From Treponema sp. (GTDB lineage: Bacteria > Spirochaetota > Spirochaetia > Treponematales > Breznakiellaceae), in NCBI GenBank assembly GCA_031268385.1, contig JAIRXH010000010.1, positions 1 to 35,631 on the forward strand: DNA of 35,631 bases, written 5' to 3'. The notes beneath the pieces are model-generated. The model saw nothing but the letters and a program-made list of their open reading frames with translations, had not been told where the DNA came from and searched no databases. The position numbers and the translations under genes were made by a program. This document shows positions 8,097 to 16,560 of this stretch, one piece after another (the stretch's first letter is position 1; every line of letters starts with the position of its first letter).

Positions 8097-8930
8097 ATGA
8101 ATATCTGGATAAACGGCCGGGAAGCCGACATAACCCTTGAAAAGGAAAAGAAGGTAGGCGATGTACTTTCGGGTCTTGAGGCATGGCTTGGCGGTTCGGG
8201 GCATCATGTAAGCGGCATAGCCATTGACGGCGAAGATGTAAACGCCCGTACATTTTCCGGCCTTCTTGAACGGGACATAACCGGAGTACGCGATCTCCGC
8301 GTTACCACAAGCTCATGGGCGGAACTTGCCGCCCAGGCGCTGTTTGACACCCGCCGGGACGCCGACAATTACGAGAACGCCGAATTCGGCGAAAGGGCGC
8401 GTTTTTCCGAAGAATGGAAAGAGAGTCCCGAAGCCGGACATCTTGAAGCCAATTTTCCCGATCTGTACCGGGCGGCCCTCTCCGCCTTTTCCGGCGAGGC
8501 CCTTAACCCCGGCTCTCTGCGTTCCCTTGTTGACGAGCGGATAAGGGAAATGAAAGATCCGGCCGGGGAACTGGGGCTTCTGCGGAAACTTGTCGAAGAA
8601 GCCGCCGTGCGCCTTGAGGATCTGCCGCTCGATGTACAGACCGGCAAAGACGGCAGGGCCGCCGAAACGGTGCAGATCTTTTCGGCCCTCGCGGAAAAGA
8701 TCTTCCGCATCTTCGGCATACAGCGGGCGGAAGGGTTCGAGTTTTCCCATCTTATTGTTGAAGGCATTCCTGTGTATACTTACATCGAAGAATTCGGGAC
8801 GGCCCTCAAGGAACTGTTGGCGGCGTATGAGTCAAAGGATGTGGTTCTTGTGGGAGATCTCGCGGAATATGAACTTGCCCCCCGGCTGCGGAATATATAC
8901 CGGGCAATAAGCGGTCCGGAAACGGCGTAA
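8097..8930 (+). CDS. Unknown protein in the FliS/FliT position after fliD
   Basis: This 277-residue protein starts three bases after the fliD stop. I recognise no named family. The first ~70 residues (MNIWINGREADITLEKEKK, then VSGIAIDGEDVN) read as a small beta-grasp-like domain. The rest is helical and acidic, ending with a block that includes YESKDVVLVGDLAEYELAPR at about residues 241-260. From memory, similar ends occur in flagellum-linked hypothetical proteins of other phyla. No signal peptide or membrane helix is seen, so it is cytoplasmic. In Bacillus subtilis the same slot after fliD holds the export chaperones fliS and fliT, and no fliS-like gene is seen elsewhere in this window. A chaperone or assembly role is therefore a positional inference only. 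Confidence 0.75.
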   Translation: MNIWINGREADITLEKEKKVGDVLSGLEAWLGGSGHHVSGIAIDGEDVNARTFSGLLERDITGVRDLRVTTSSWAELAAQALFDTRRDADNYENAEFGERARFSEEWKESPEAGHLEANFPDLYRAALSAFSGEALNPGSLRSLVDERIREMKDPAGELGLLRKLVEEAAVRLEDLPLDVQTGKDGRAAETVQIFSALAEKIFRIFGIQRAEGFEFSHLIVEGIPVYTYIEEFGTALKELLAAYESKDVVLVGDLAEYELAPRLRNIYRAISGPETA

Positions 8931-8958
8931 GCGGCCCCGGACCGGCGGAGGAGAAGGT

Positions 8959-10068
8959 ATGGGTTATCTGTTATATATATCGCTGTATTTGTATCCGCTG
9001 CAGATGCCCACGTTCTGGAAAGAAACCAGCTCCATGGACACTATCGTTTTTTTTGCCGGGCTTGGCGTCATCATCCTCGTTCTTGTCCTTGTCAACATTT
9101 TCAAATCCAGAATACCACAGGGGACGGGCCTTTCAGGCGGCGGACCGAGGCATTTCAGCGGCTTTACCCTGCACCGCCTGGCGGCTTCCACAGGACTGGA
9201 TCATGATCAGAGAAAGATGCTGGAATTTGTCTTTAAAAGCGACAATGTAACGGATCCCGCGCGTTCCGTAAATTCGCCGGCCCTGCTTGACAGGCACTTC
9301 AGGCGGGCCTTCAGGATCATCGAGCAGACCGCCGATACGGACGAGGAGGTTCAGGAACGGCTTTCGCTGCTTTTTTCCACCCGCAACATACTGGAATCGT
9401 CGCAGGAGATGACGGGCCCGGCCTCGACCCGGCAGATAGCCGAAAACACGCCTTCGGTTATCAGCACGGGCCGGGACAGTTACCCCGTAAGGGTAATATC
9501 CGCGAAGGGGGACGATCTTGCCCTTGAGAATCCGAAGAACGCCCTTGGGTCCCCGGTGCGGCTGCCCCGGGGCAGCAAGATAACCCTTTCGTTTTTTACC
9601 AAATCGAGCAGGGGTTTTTCCTTTGAAAGCCGCGTCCTGGGCGCCTCCGATTCCAGCGACGGACAGATCCTGCATGTGGTCCATTCCACCCAGATAAAAA
9701 GGCTTTCCCAGAGGCGTTTCAGGCGGCGGCAGGTGGTTATTCCCGCCAGTTATTTTTTTGTCCGTGTTGAGGAGTCGGGGCGAAAAAAAGAAAAAAAACT
9801 CGTGCTGGACAAGCGGCGGTTTTCGGGAAACATCATGGATATTTCCATAGGCGGAAGTTCCATAAAAACCAATGTCTCCGTTCCTTCGGGAACAAGGCTC
9901 AAGATAGAATTCATGCACGCGGAAAACACGAATATCGCCATACTTGGACAGGTACTGAGAACCAACCGGAACGGGATCAGTACGGTGATGCACATTAAAT
10001 TCCTCAAGGTTCCCCGCCGTTCCCTGAACGCCGTTAACGCCCTTGTATACGAGTACGCCGACACATGA
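8959..10068 (+). CDS. Membrane-anchored PilZ-domain protein (c-di-GMP receptor)
   Basis: The 369-residue product has one transmembrane helix at about residues 27-47 (DTIVFFAGLGVIILVLVLVN), a helical middle region, a split-barrel-like segment around 175-245, and a C-terminal PilZ domain. The c-di-GMP contacts are visible: the Arg cluster QRRFRRRQ at 251-258 and the D-x-S-x-G-G motif DISIGGSS at 294-301. PilZ proteins of this layout (YcgR-like) couple c-di-GMP to motility. Its place just after flagellar genes fits that. The start has AGGAGAAGG close upstream; an internal ATG at 9034 would keep the membrane helix but lacks an SD. The target is unknown. Confidence 0.85.
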   Translation: MGYLLYISLYLYPLQMPTFWKETSSMDTIVFFAGLGVIILVLVLVNIFKSRIPQGTGLSGGGPRHFSGFTLHRLAASTGLDHDQRKMLEFVFKSDNVTDPARSVNSPALLDRHFRRAFRIIEQTADTDEEVQERLSLLFSTRNILESSQEMTGPASTRQIAENTPSVISTGRDSYPVRVISAKGDDLALENPKNALGSPVRLPRGSKITLSFFTKSSRGFSFESRVLGASDSSDGQILHVVHSTQIKRLSQRRFRRRQVVIPASYFFVRVEESGRKKEKKLVLDKRRFSGNIMDISIGGSSIKTNVSVPSGTRLKIEFMHAENTNIAILGQVLRTNRNGISTVMHIKFLKVPRRSLNAVNALVYEYADT

Positions 10069-10093
10069 TTCTTGCGGGGGATATGCGGATACC

Positions 10094-10357
10094 ATGAAAA
10101 TACTTTCAATCAAGTCCATCAGCAGAAAAGACATGCCAATTTATTACAGGCGGCTCTATACGGGAATCGTGGAGGTGGAACTTTTGCACGGCACGGTGGA
10201 ATGCCGTGTCGATTTTTCCATAGAAACCAAACCGACAGGACACAGGGAAATAACCGTGACGCTTTTGGGAGAGGTTGATTATCCTCTTGTGCCCCTGGCC
10301 CGTGAATTGAAGGCGTTCATCGGCGAACTGGACAATTCAGGAGGCCTCCCTGGTTGA
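10094..10357 (+). CDS. Small unknown protein, 87 residues
   Basis: Starting at ATG 10094 this gives an 87-residue soluble protein (MKILSIKSISRKDMPIYY...). The frame is open further upstream to 10043, but that part overlaps the PilZ gene and lacks composition support. Strand-rich sequence (VEVELLHGTVECRV, REITVTLLGEVD) suggests a compact beta fold. The end overlaps or abuts tsaE. A purine-rich GGGGGA lies about 12 bases upstream. I recognise no family. It is held in an operon-like row between the PilZ protein and tsaE, which is the main reason to believe it is real. Confidence 0.7.
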   Translation: MKILSIKSISRKDMPIYYRRLYTGIVEVELLHGTVECRVDFSIETKPTGHREITVTLLGEVDYPLVPLARELKAFIGELDNSGGLPG

Positions 10358-10361
10358 GATT

Positions 10362-10796
10362 TTGTCCCGTTCCCCGGAGGAAACAATGGCGCTGGGAGAA
10401 CGTATGGCGGATGTATTGGGGCCAGGCAGCGTCGTTGCCCTGCGGGGAGGCCTGGGGGCGGGCAAGACATGCCTGGCAAAGGGTATAGCCCGGGGGCTCA
10501 AGGTATGTTCCGAAGTAACAAGCCCCACCTACACCATAGTCCGTGAATACGAGGGGGCCCTGCCCTTCTACCATATCGACGCCTACCGCCTGGAAGGCGA
10601 CGATGATTTTGAAAATACCGGCGCGGGAGAGATGCTCTTCGGAAAAGGGGTTTCGGTGGTGGAGTGGAGCGAACGCGTTCCCCGTTCCATTCCGCCCGGG
10701 GCCTTTGCCGTCGACATAGAGATCCGGGAAGGCGATCTCCGCCTGTTCCGCGTATCCGGACCAAAGGACATATCCCTTGAATATCCTCGCGATTGA
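10362..10796 (+). CDS. tsaE: TsaE, ATPase of the tRNA t6A synthesis complex
   Basis: TsaE is the P-loop ATPase that cycles the TsaB-TsaD complex making N6-threonylcarbamoyladenosine on ANN-decoding tRNAs. The 144-residue product contains the Walker A GGLGAGKTC near residue 29, the family signature SPTYTIVREY near 54, and FYHIDAYRLE near 68, as in other TsaE proteins. The start is uncertain. TTG 10362 is the first standard start in frame but lies 17 bases from the AGGAGG at 10339-10344. A CTG at 10350, only five bases from that SD, would add LVEI. tsaB follows with a 20-base overlap, which fits their joint role. Confidence 0.9.
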   Translation: MSRSPEETMALGERMADVLGPGSVVALRGGLGAGKTCLAKGIARGLKVCSEVTSPTYTIVREYEGALPFYHIDAYRLEGDDDFENTGAGEMLFGKGVSVVEWSERVPRSIPPGAFAVDIEIREGDLRLFRVSGPKDISLEYPRD

Positions 10797-11505
10797 TACG
10801 GCATCGGGCGTCCTTTCCCTCGCGCTGGGAACGGAAGAAGGCGTCTGGTCCGCCGCGGCCCGCGCGGGTCAGCGGCATTCGGAACTGCTCATGGATCTCG
10901 CGGACAGCCTCCTTGAAAACGCGGGCCTTGATCCGGGCGATCTTGACGGGGTGGCCTGCATGAAGGGGCCCGGTTCCTTTACGGGCCTGCGCATTGGTTT
11001 TTCCGCGGCCAAGGGAATTGCCCTGGCGCTGGACATTCCCCTTGTATCTTCCCCCACACTGGACTGCATGGCCGCCCCCTATGCCTCATGGCCCGACTTG
11101 ATACTGCCTGTAATTGACGGAAAAAAAGGACGCTTCTTTACCGCCCTGTACCGGGAAAACAGGCGCTGTTCGGAAATCATGGACGCCGCCGTCCCGGAAA
11201 TAGCGCGGCGTATCTGGCAATACGCGGAAACCGAAAAAGAGGAAAACCGCGCGGAAAGGATAATCATAACAGGCGATGATGCCGACATGATATATGGGGA
11301 TCTCTTCGCCGCGCGCAAAGATCTTGCGCCCGGCGTTCCCCTTCCCGTGAAGGCGTGTTCCGGCCGGACGGGCTGGGGAGTTGAACTCCTTGATATGGCA
11401 AAAAAAAGTATGTTAAAAGGCGGTCAGGACGAGCGCGAAGGCGGTCCTGAATATATACGAAAAAGTGATGCCGAACTCAACCTCAAAGGCGGGACTGGTT
11501 TGTAA
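10777..11505 (+). CDS. tsaB: TsaB, scaffold subunit of the t6A synthesis complex
   Basis: TsaB dimerises with the catalytic TsaD to make t6A37 in tRNA; TsaD itself is not in this window. The 242-residue product starts NILAIDTASGVLSLAL after a TTG codon, a typical family opening, and carries the signature GPGSFTGLRIGFSAAKGIA at about residues 64-82. The C-terminal half is variable, as usual. The start codon lies inside the end of tsaE, so translation is coupled. The stop overlaps the next gene in TAATG. Its length is in the usual 220-240 range. Confidence 0.92.
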   Translation: MNILAIDTASGVLSLALGTEEGVWSAAARAGQRHSELLMDLADSLLENAGLDPGDLDGVACMKGPGSFTGLRIGFSAAKGIALALDIPLVSSPTLDCMAAPYASWPDLILPVIDGKKGRFFTALYRENRRCSEIMDAAVPEIARRIWQYAETEKEENRAERIIITGDDADMIYGDLFAARKDLAPGVPLPVKACSGRTGWGVELLDMAKKSMLKGGQDEREGGPEYIRKSDAELNLKGGTGL

Positions 11506-12572
11506 TGGCCGATACGGATATGGACGATCCTGAAGTTCTGGAAGTTCTTGATTTCGAAGACGGCGCCGATCCCGCCAGGACGGACGACCAGTCTTCAACC
11601 GTCTTCTCCTCGCGGACAAATCCCTTCGCCACAAGCATATTCCCCGTACTGTTCATGGACCGCGGCATGAAAATCATCTTTGCCAATTCCGCCTGCGAAA
11701 ATCTTTTTACCGGTTTCTTTCAGCTTTCGGGCAATTATTTTATCGATGTGTTCGGCCGGGCCTTCGAGATGGAAGACATAAAAAAAATACGGGAAACCAT
11801 TCTTGACGGCGAAAACGGCCGCTTCTGGAAGGGCGAAGCGAAAATAAAATCGCGCGACATGGTTACGGTGCAGACAAAGGTGTACCTTTTTCCGGCCGAA
11901 CTTGACGCGGAAGAACATAATGAATTTGTGGTAATGTTTGACGATGTTACCGAGGAAAACAAACAGCTCCTGCGTTCAGTCTTCCTGAGCCTCCTTGAGG
12001 CTTCAAAACTCAAGGACAACGATACGGGCAAGCACATCACGAGGGTAAATTTTTATTCCCGCCGGCTTGCCGAAGAACTTTACAAAAACCACAGCGAAAA
12101 ATACCGGCGCATAGACGCCGACTTTATCGACAATATCGGCTTTCTTGCCTCCATGCACGATGTGGGAAAAATAGGCACCCCGGACGACATACTCAACAAG
12201 GAAGGGCCCCTTTCTGACTGGGAATGGACGGTAATGCGGGAACACACCAAAAACGGCGCCTTTATCCTTTCAACCTATCCAAATCCCATGGCCAAGGAAA
12301 TTGCCCTTTCCCACCACGAACGGTGGGACGGCTCGGGCTACCCCTTTCAGCTTGAAGGAGAAATGATCCCCCTCGCGGCCCGCATCGTCACCATAGCCGA
12401 CGTTTACGACGCGCTGCGGATGGAGAGAAGCTACAAGCCCGCGCTGGGCCACGAATTGACCACGTCAAAAATGATGGAAGAAGATGGCACCCATTTTGAT
12501 CCCCTGCTCATAAAGGTGTTTCACGATATTGCTTCCGCTTTTAACGTTATCTACGAAGAGAACAAGGATTAA
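11505..12572 (+). CDS. PAS plus HD-GYP protein, probable c-di-GMP phosphodiesterase
   Basis: The 355-residue product has an acidic N-terminus, a PAS-like sensor segment at about 40-150 (FPVLFMDRGMKIIFANSACE, ending FDDVTEENK), and an HD-GYP domain from about 160. Catalytic features are visible: HITR at 177-180, the HD pair at 218-219 in MHDVGKIGTP, HHE at 270-272 and GSGYP at 276-280, then ADVYDALRM. HD-GYP enzymes hydrolyse c-di-GMP. There is no receiver domain or membrane helix, so it senses something in the cytoplasm. It ends the rightward operon and faces csrA across a 49-base gap in which I see no strong terminator. The PilZ receptor is three genes upstream, so synthesis of both would be linked. 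Confidence 0.88.
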   Translation: MADTDMDDPEVLEVLDFEDGADPARTDDQSSTVFSSRTNPFATSIFPVLFMDRGMKIIFANSACENLFTGFFQLSGNYFIDVFGRAFEMEDIKKIRETILDGENGRFWKGEAKIKSRDMVTVQTKVYLFPAELDAEEHNEFVVMFDDVTEENKQLLRSVFLSLLEASKLKDNDTGKHITRVNFYSRRLAEELYKNHSEKYRRIDADFIDNIGFLASMHDVGKIGTPDDILNKEGPLSDWEWTVMREHTKNGAFILSTYPNPMAKEIALSHHERWDGSGYPFQLEGEMIPLAARIVTIADVYDALRMERSYKPALGHELTTSKMMEEDGTHFDPLLIKVFHDIASAFNVIYEENKD

Positions 12573-12621
12573 GAGGCTGTCAGGGCAGCCCGATTAATCC
12601 GCGGACAATCAGGTTATCCTG

Positions 12622-12885
12622 TTATTTTTCCTGTTTTTCCCCGGAAACCCGCGGAAATTCCGGTTCCCCGCCGCCGAAATCCAGTTCAGGCAGAACCGCC
12701 TGCGAATCGGCGGCGGCCCTGTTTTCGGCCTTGATGGCGTCGAATACTTCCTGCCTGAAGACCTTGATGTTTCTGGGAGCCTCCACGCCGATACGGACCT
12801 GATCCCCGCGGACCTCGATAATGGAGACGGAGATGTCGTCGCCTATCATGATCTTTTCGTTGACTTTTCTGGACAGTATCAGCAT
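12622..12885 (-). CDS. csrA: CsrA, translational regulator
   Basis: CsrA binds GGA motifs in mRNA leaders as a dimer and blocks translation. The 87-residue protein starts [20 protein letters not shown] and contains [20 protein letters not shown] with the conserved RNA-binding C-terminal strand. The tail beyond residue 60 is longer than in the 61-residue Escherichia coli protein and is rich in Glu and Gly. The frame continues 18 codons upstream, but the family start is the ATG at 12885, which overlaps the fliW stop in TAATG. The likely targets, judged by motifs, are the two flaB genes and flaG in this window. Confidence 0.95.
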   Translation of the reverse strand: MLILSRKVNEKIMIGDDISVSIIEVRGDQVRIGVEAPRNIKVFRQEVFDAIKAENRAAADSQAVLPELDFGGGEPEFPRVSGEKQEK

Positions 12886-13325
12886 TACGCCTTCCTCGCG
12901 GAAGAAAGTTCGGCCATGATGTCGTGCCTGGTCTTCCACCGGGAGTCCTGCAGAACGGCCTGTTTTCCGCGGTGGGAGTCCCGGTTGATGATGAGGGGCC
13001 CCTGCAGGTTCGCGGTCATGGGCCCATCGGCGGGAACGGTAACGACAGAAAAGATGAGGGCCTTTTCGGGCGAAAGAAGGTCTATGTCCCGCAGTTCCTC
13101 GTCGCCTATGTCCAGCTCGTAATCGGGCCTGAACAGGAAGGGATTCACCAGTATAAAGGCTATCCGCTGGACATCTACCGACTGGAGCCAGAAAAAGGGC
13201 CGGCGTTCCGCGTCGAGGAGCACGTAATCCCTGAAAGATTCAAATCCGAAAAGTCCATGGGGAAAGGTGATCCGCTGCTGTTCATTTACATCAATGATTC
13301 CGTAAGCCTTGGTCGCAACCTGCAC
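12885..13325 (-). CDS. fliW: FliW, flagellin-binding CsrA antagonist
   Basis: FliW is a small beta-rich assembly factor that binds either flagellin or CsrA. When flagellin is exported, free FliW inhibits CsrA and flagellin translation rises. The 146-residue product includes [38 protein letters not shown] and [17 protein letters not shown], all characteristic. The start is GTG 13325 with GAGGAG seven bases upstream. The stop overlaps csrA, so the two antagonists are translationally coupled. It follows flgL by 34 bases, the same order as in Bacillus. Confidence 0.94.
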   Translation of the reverse strand: MQVATKAYGIIDVNEQQRITFPHGLFGFESFRDYVLLDAERRPFFWLQSVDVQRIAFILVNPFLFRPDYELDIGDEELRDIDLLSPEKALIFSVVTVPADGPMTANLQGPLIINRDSHRGKQAVLQDSRWKTRHDIMAELSSARKA

Positions 13326-13359
13326 AATCCGCTCCTCTGTCTATGGAGTATACACGCCT

Positions 13360-14613
13360 TTAACGCAGAAAATCCAGCAGTGTCGGGGGAATGATTTTGG
13401 CCGCGGTCTGCAGGGCCGCGCGGTGGACAAAATCCACCATGGCAAGCTCGGTGGCGGCGTCCGCGTAATTTACAGAAGACTCCCTGGCAAGGGCGGCGGT
13501 AACATCGGGGATCTCCTGGTTAAGCCTGGTCCAGGTCTTCTCCGCGCGTTCTGCCCTGCTGTCCGCCTGAGCCCTGCGCGCCTCGAGGTTTCCCAGCGCG
13601 AGATCCATGCCGCCTATGCCCTGGCTCCCGGCAAATTCCTGATCCCCCCTCAGAAACGCGTCGCGCAGACGTATCGCCATATCGAACATGGAACCGCCGT
13701 ATACCCGCGCGGCGTTGCTCCAGTTGGGCGCGTTGTTTTCGGCGTTTCCCCGGATAATTCCCAGATCCCGCAGCACGCGAAGATTGCCCGACGTGCTGTC
13801 TTCCATGCGGACAAGATGGGCGCTGGTTCCCTCAAGCGCGAGCCCGCGCGTTTCCATGTCCACGTAGGCCTTGACCGGCGCGGGCGATTCGTTGATCTTC
13901 GCCACGATGGACTGTATGGTGTCGCCGGGAGTAACGGGGATTTCAACGCCGTCTATGAAAAAAGAACCGTTTTCGCCTGCCCGGTAATCGGTGGCGTCAA
14001 TGGTGGAAAATATCTGCATCTTTTCCGCCCAGAACACTTCGCCGCCGCCCATGTCAAGTTCCACATAGGCGCCGTCGCTTATTTCGGTTGTGCGCGAAGC
14101 CCCCGATCCCCGGTATTCCACGCGGAGGATCATCTGCTCCCCTCCTCCTTCCACGGTTCCCTCCACGACGCGGAAAGGCTCGGTGAAAACCTTGTCGCCC
14201 GCGAAAAGCTGTTTTGTGTCGGGGCCTGTCCTGTTGGAAATATCCACCAGTTCCTTGAGCAGTTCGTTGACTTCCACGGCCATGATCCTCATGTCTTCCG
14301 CGGCGTAAACCCCGTTTGCCCCTTCCACCGCGAGTTCCCGCATGCGCTGAAGAACGTCGGCGGCTTCGTTCATGTAGTTGAAGGTAAACTGGTAATGTTC
14401 CTTCGCGTAAAGTACGTTATCCTCAAAACGCTTGAGCCGCGCGAGATACGACTCGTAGCGCACCGCGTGGGCGGCCGACAGGGGATCATCGCGCAGCTCG
14501 GTAATTCTTGTATTGCCGGAAAGCCTGGTCTGAATATTGTTGAGCCGTTCTTCCTGCCGCCTGAGGTAATACTGCGTATCCGTGTTCGGCATATCCGTCG
14601 ATATTCTTCTCAT
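13360..14613 (-). CDS. flgL: Hook-filament junction protein FlgL (HAP3)
   Basis: FlgL joins the hook to the filament together with FlgK. The 417-residue product has the flagellin-like N-terminal helix region (MRRISTDMPNTDTQYYLRRQ, then LRDDPLSAAHAVRYESYLAR), the segment LQRMRELAVEGANGVYAAED near residue 88, which parallels flagellin, a beta-rich middle domain, and a C-terminal helix with VNYADAATELAMVDFVHRAA and ending LLDFLR. The SD GGGAG lies six bases before the ATG. It is 16 bases downstream of flgK. Export by the flagellar type III system is expected and no signal peptide is present. Confidence 0.93.
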   Translation of the reverse strand: MRRISTDMPNTDTQYYLRRQEERLNNIQTRLSGNTRITELRDDPLSAAHAVRYESYLARLKRFEDNVLYAKEHYQFTFNYMNEAADVLQRMRELAVEGANGVYAAEDMRIMAVEVNELLKELVDISNRTGPDTKQLFAGDKVFTEPFRVVEGTVEGGGEQMILRVEYRGSGASRTTEISDGAYVELDMGGGEVFWAEKMQIFSTIDATDYRAGENGSFFIDGVEIPVTPGDTIQSIVAKINESPAPVKAYVDMETRGLALEGTSAHLVRMEDSTSGNLRVLRDLGIIRGNAENNAPNWSNAARVYGGSMFDMAIRLRDAFLRGDQEFAGSQGIGGMDLALGNLEARRAQADSRAERAEKTWTRLNQEIPDVTAALARESSVNYADAATELAMVDFVHRAALQTAAKIIPPTLLDFLR

Positions 14614-14629
14614 AAGTTACTCCCGGCGT

Positions 14630-16549
14630 TTACACACCCATTCTGTTAATCAGGATATCAAGCATGGCGTTGACCGTTGTGATAAAACGGGCGGACGCGG
14701 CGTAACCCTGCTGGTAGCGGATCAGGTTGGACAGTTCCTCGTCAATGTTGACGCCGGAAACCGACTGCCTCATATCATGAAGCTTCTTCATGGTCTGGTT
14801 TTCCGTTTCAAGCCGCGTTCCGCTTTCCCTGCCCAGTTCCCCTATACGCCCCGCCGCCTCGGCGAAATAATCGTCAAAGGCGCCTGTTCTGCCCACCATT
14901 ACCCGCGTGTTGCGTATAGACGCTATGGCCAGGGCGGCTTCCCCGTTGCCCGGATTCGCCGCCCTGCCGTTAAAGCCGAAACCGGCGGCGACGGCGGAAG
15001 GATCGCGTTCCAGCGCGGGGTTGATCTTTATCCACCCTGAAGGGTGGGCAAAGGGGGCAAGGGCGTAACTTTCGGCGCCGCCAGCAAGAACGGCGGCCGC
15101 GCCGGCTTCTTCCCAGTCGTAGGCGCCTTCGGGACCGGACGCGGCGAGGACGCCCGCGTATCCTTCAAGAAAATGACCCGAATCTTCGACATGCCGTATC
15201 ACAAAATCGGGATTGCGCCGTACAATGTCGGGCGACACGTTTATGGGAACGCTCCCCTGATAGTTGTCCGACGGCGTCGCCTTGAGGGAAAGAAATCCGT
15301 CGCGGTTAAGGCGGGCGACAACCTCGGCGCCCGAGTTGTTTATCCTCGAAATGATATCCGTCACCGTGTCTGTGGGATAATAGGGAATGTCTATGTTTCC
15401 CCCGGCGGCCGAAAGGGTAATTACCCCCTCAAGGCCGGTCTGGGCCTGGGCTTCAAGGGCGTTGACGCCGTTGATCCTGTAGATATACGTTGAATCGTAA
15501 ACGCCGTCCCCGTTCCTGTCGTAATTGCCGTTTACGTTTGTAACAAAAGGATATTCCGAAAAGAAATTGTTCCCCGTCACCCCGTTGGCCCCGTACGCTT
15601 CCCGGTGAATTTCGTTGACAAGGTCGATAAAAGTCATGGTCATGGAATCGAGAACCTGAATTTCGTCCTGTATGGTGCTGTCGCGGATGTCGATAAGGGC
15701 CTTGAGACCGCCGTCTTTGAAGTGTACGGCCTGGCGGGTTTCGCTCCAGACTATCTCGTTAAAGCCCTCTGTCTCCACACCGTGAACCATATCAAAGGTA
15801 CGGCCTGCGGACCCCTGAACAAGGACAAGGCCCGCGGTATGAACCATGAATTCGTCGGGGTCACGGGCATCCACGGTTATATCGATGATGGACGAAAGTT
15901 TGTCGACAAGCAGATCCCGTCTGTCAAGGAGATCGTTGGGATTGTCGCCCTGGGCCCTGACCTTCTGTATGGTGTTGTCAAGTTCGGCAATCTGGCGTGA
16001 ATAGTCGTTGACTTTCGCGACGGTAAGGGCAATATCCTCGTCGGCCATGATCTGCAGTCCCTTAAGCGCGTTGTACCGTTCGTGTATTCCGTCAATGAGC
16101 GTCCTGCCCCGTTCCAGTATCGCGGTCCTGGGCGCTCCGTCGGCCGGATGCCTTGAAAGCTCCTGCCAGGCGTCCCAGAATTCGTCCATTTTGCTTCTTA
16201 TGGAATTGTCCCCCGGCTCCAGGTAAATGTGATCCATCGCGCGCAGATAGGGATCGCGCGCCGTCCAGTAGCCTTCGGATGAAGCCTCCGCGATGATGCG
16301 TTTGTCCAGCAGCTGATCCCGAAGCCGTTCTATGCGTTCCACCACGGTCCCCTGCCCTATCTGGCCCGGCGTTTCCTCGCGGTTAAGGCCGGGAAGGTAA
16401 ATGGGCTCGAAAGGAACTATCTCTACCCGCTGGCGGGAATATCCCTCGGTATTCGTGTTGGTCAGATTATGACCGGTCGTATTGAGTCCCTGCTGGTGAA
16501 CATGGACCCCGCGTTTCCCTATTTCTATGCCCTGAAAGGTTGAAGTCAT
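14630..16549 (-). CDS. flgK: Hook-filament junction protein FlgK (HAP1)
   Basis: FlgK sits between hook and FlgL. The 639-residue product starts MTSTFQGIEIGKRGVHVHQQ and has the rod/hook signature GLNTTGHNLTNTNTEGYSRQ at about 21-40. A long coiled segment follows (LQIMADEDIALTVAKVNDYS, LDNTIQKVRAQGDNPNDLLD). The middle is beta-rich. The C-terminus holds VSGVNIDEELSNLIRYQQGY, the classic hook-protein C-terminal motif, and ends DILINRMGV. The frame is open 63 codons further upstream but that part overlaps flgN. ATG 16549 matches the family start and has AGGGGG nearby. Its length is slightly above the enteric protein. Confidence 0.94.
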   Translation of the reverse strand: MTSTFQGIEIGKRGVHVHQQGLNTTGHNLTNTNTEGYSRQRVEIVPFEPIYLPGLNREETPGQIGQGTVVERIERLRDQLLDKRIIAEASSEGYWTARDPYLRAMDHIYLEPGDNSIRSKMDEFWDAWQELSRHPADGAPRTAILERGRTLIDGIHERYNALKGLQIMADEDIALTVAKVNDYSRQIAELDNTIQKVRAQGDNPNDLLDRRDLLVDKLSSIIDITVDARDPDEFMVHTAGLVLVQGSAGRTFDMVHGVETEGFNEIVWSETRQAVHFKDGGLKALIDIRDSTIQDEIQVLDSMTMTFIDLVNEIHREAYGANGVTGNNFFSEYPFVTNVNGNYDRNGDGVYDSTYIYRINGVNALEAQAQTGLEGVITLSAAGGNIDIPYYPTDTVTDIISRINNSGAEVVARLNRDGFLSLKATPSDNYQGSVPINVSPDIVRRNPDFVIRHVEDSGHFLEGYAGVLAASGPEGAYDWEEAGAAAVLAGGAESYALAPFAHPSGWIKINPALERDPSAVAAGFGFNGRAANPGNGEAALAIASIRNTRVMVGRTGAFDDYFAEAAGRIGELGRESGTRLETENQTMKKLHDMRQSVSGVNIDEELSNLIRYQQGYAASARFITTVNAMLDILINRMGV

Positions 16550-16560
16550 GCGGACGCCCC

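Noticed and set aside
7185-8207. 340-codon minus-strand frame opposite fliD
   Set aside because: Overlaps fliD and the next gene fully; no motif or SD support.
13309-14649. 446-codon open frame on the plus strand opposite flgL
   Set aside because: It lies antisense to a clear flgL and matches nothing known. Long antisense frames are expected at this GC content.
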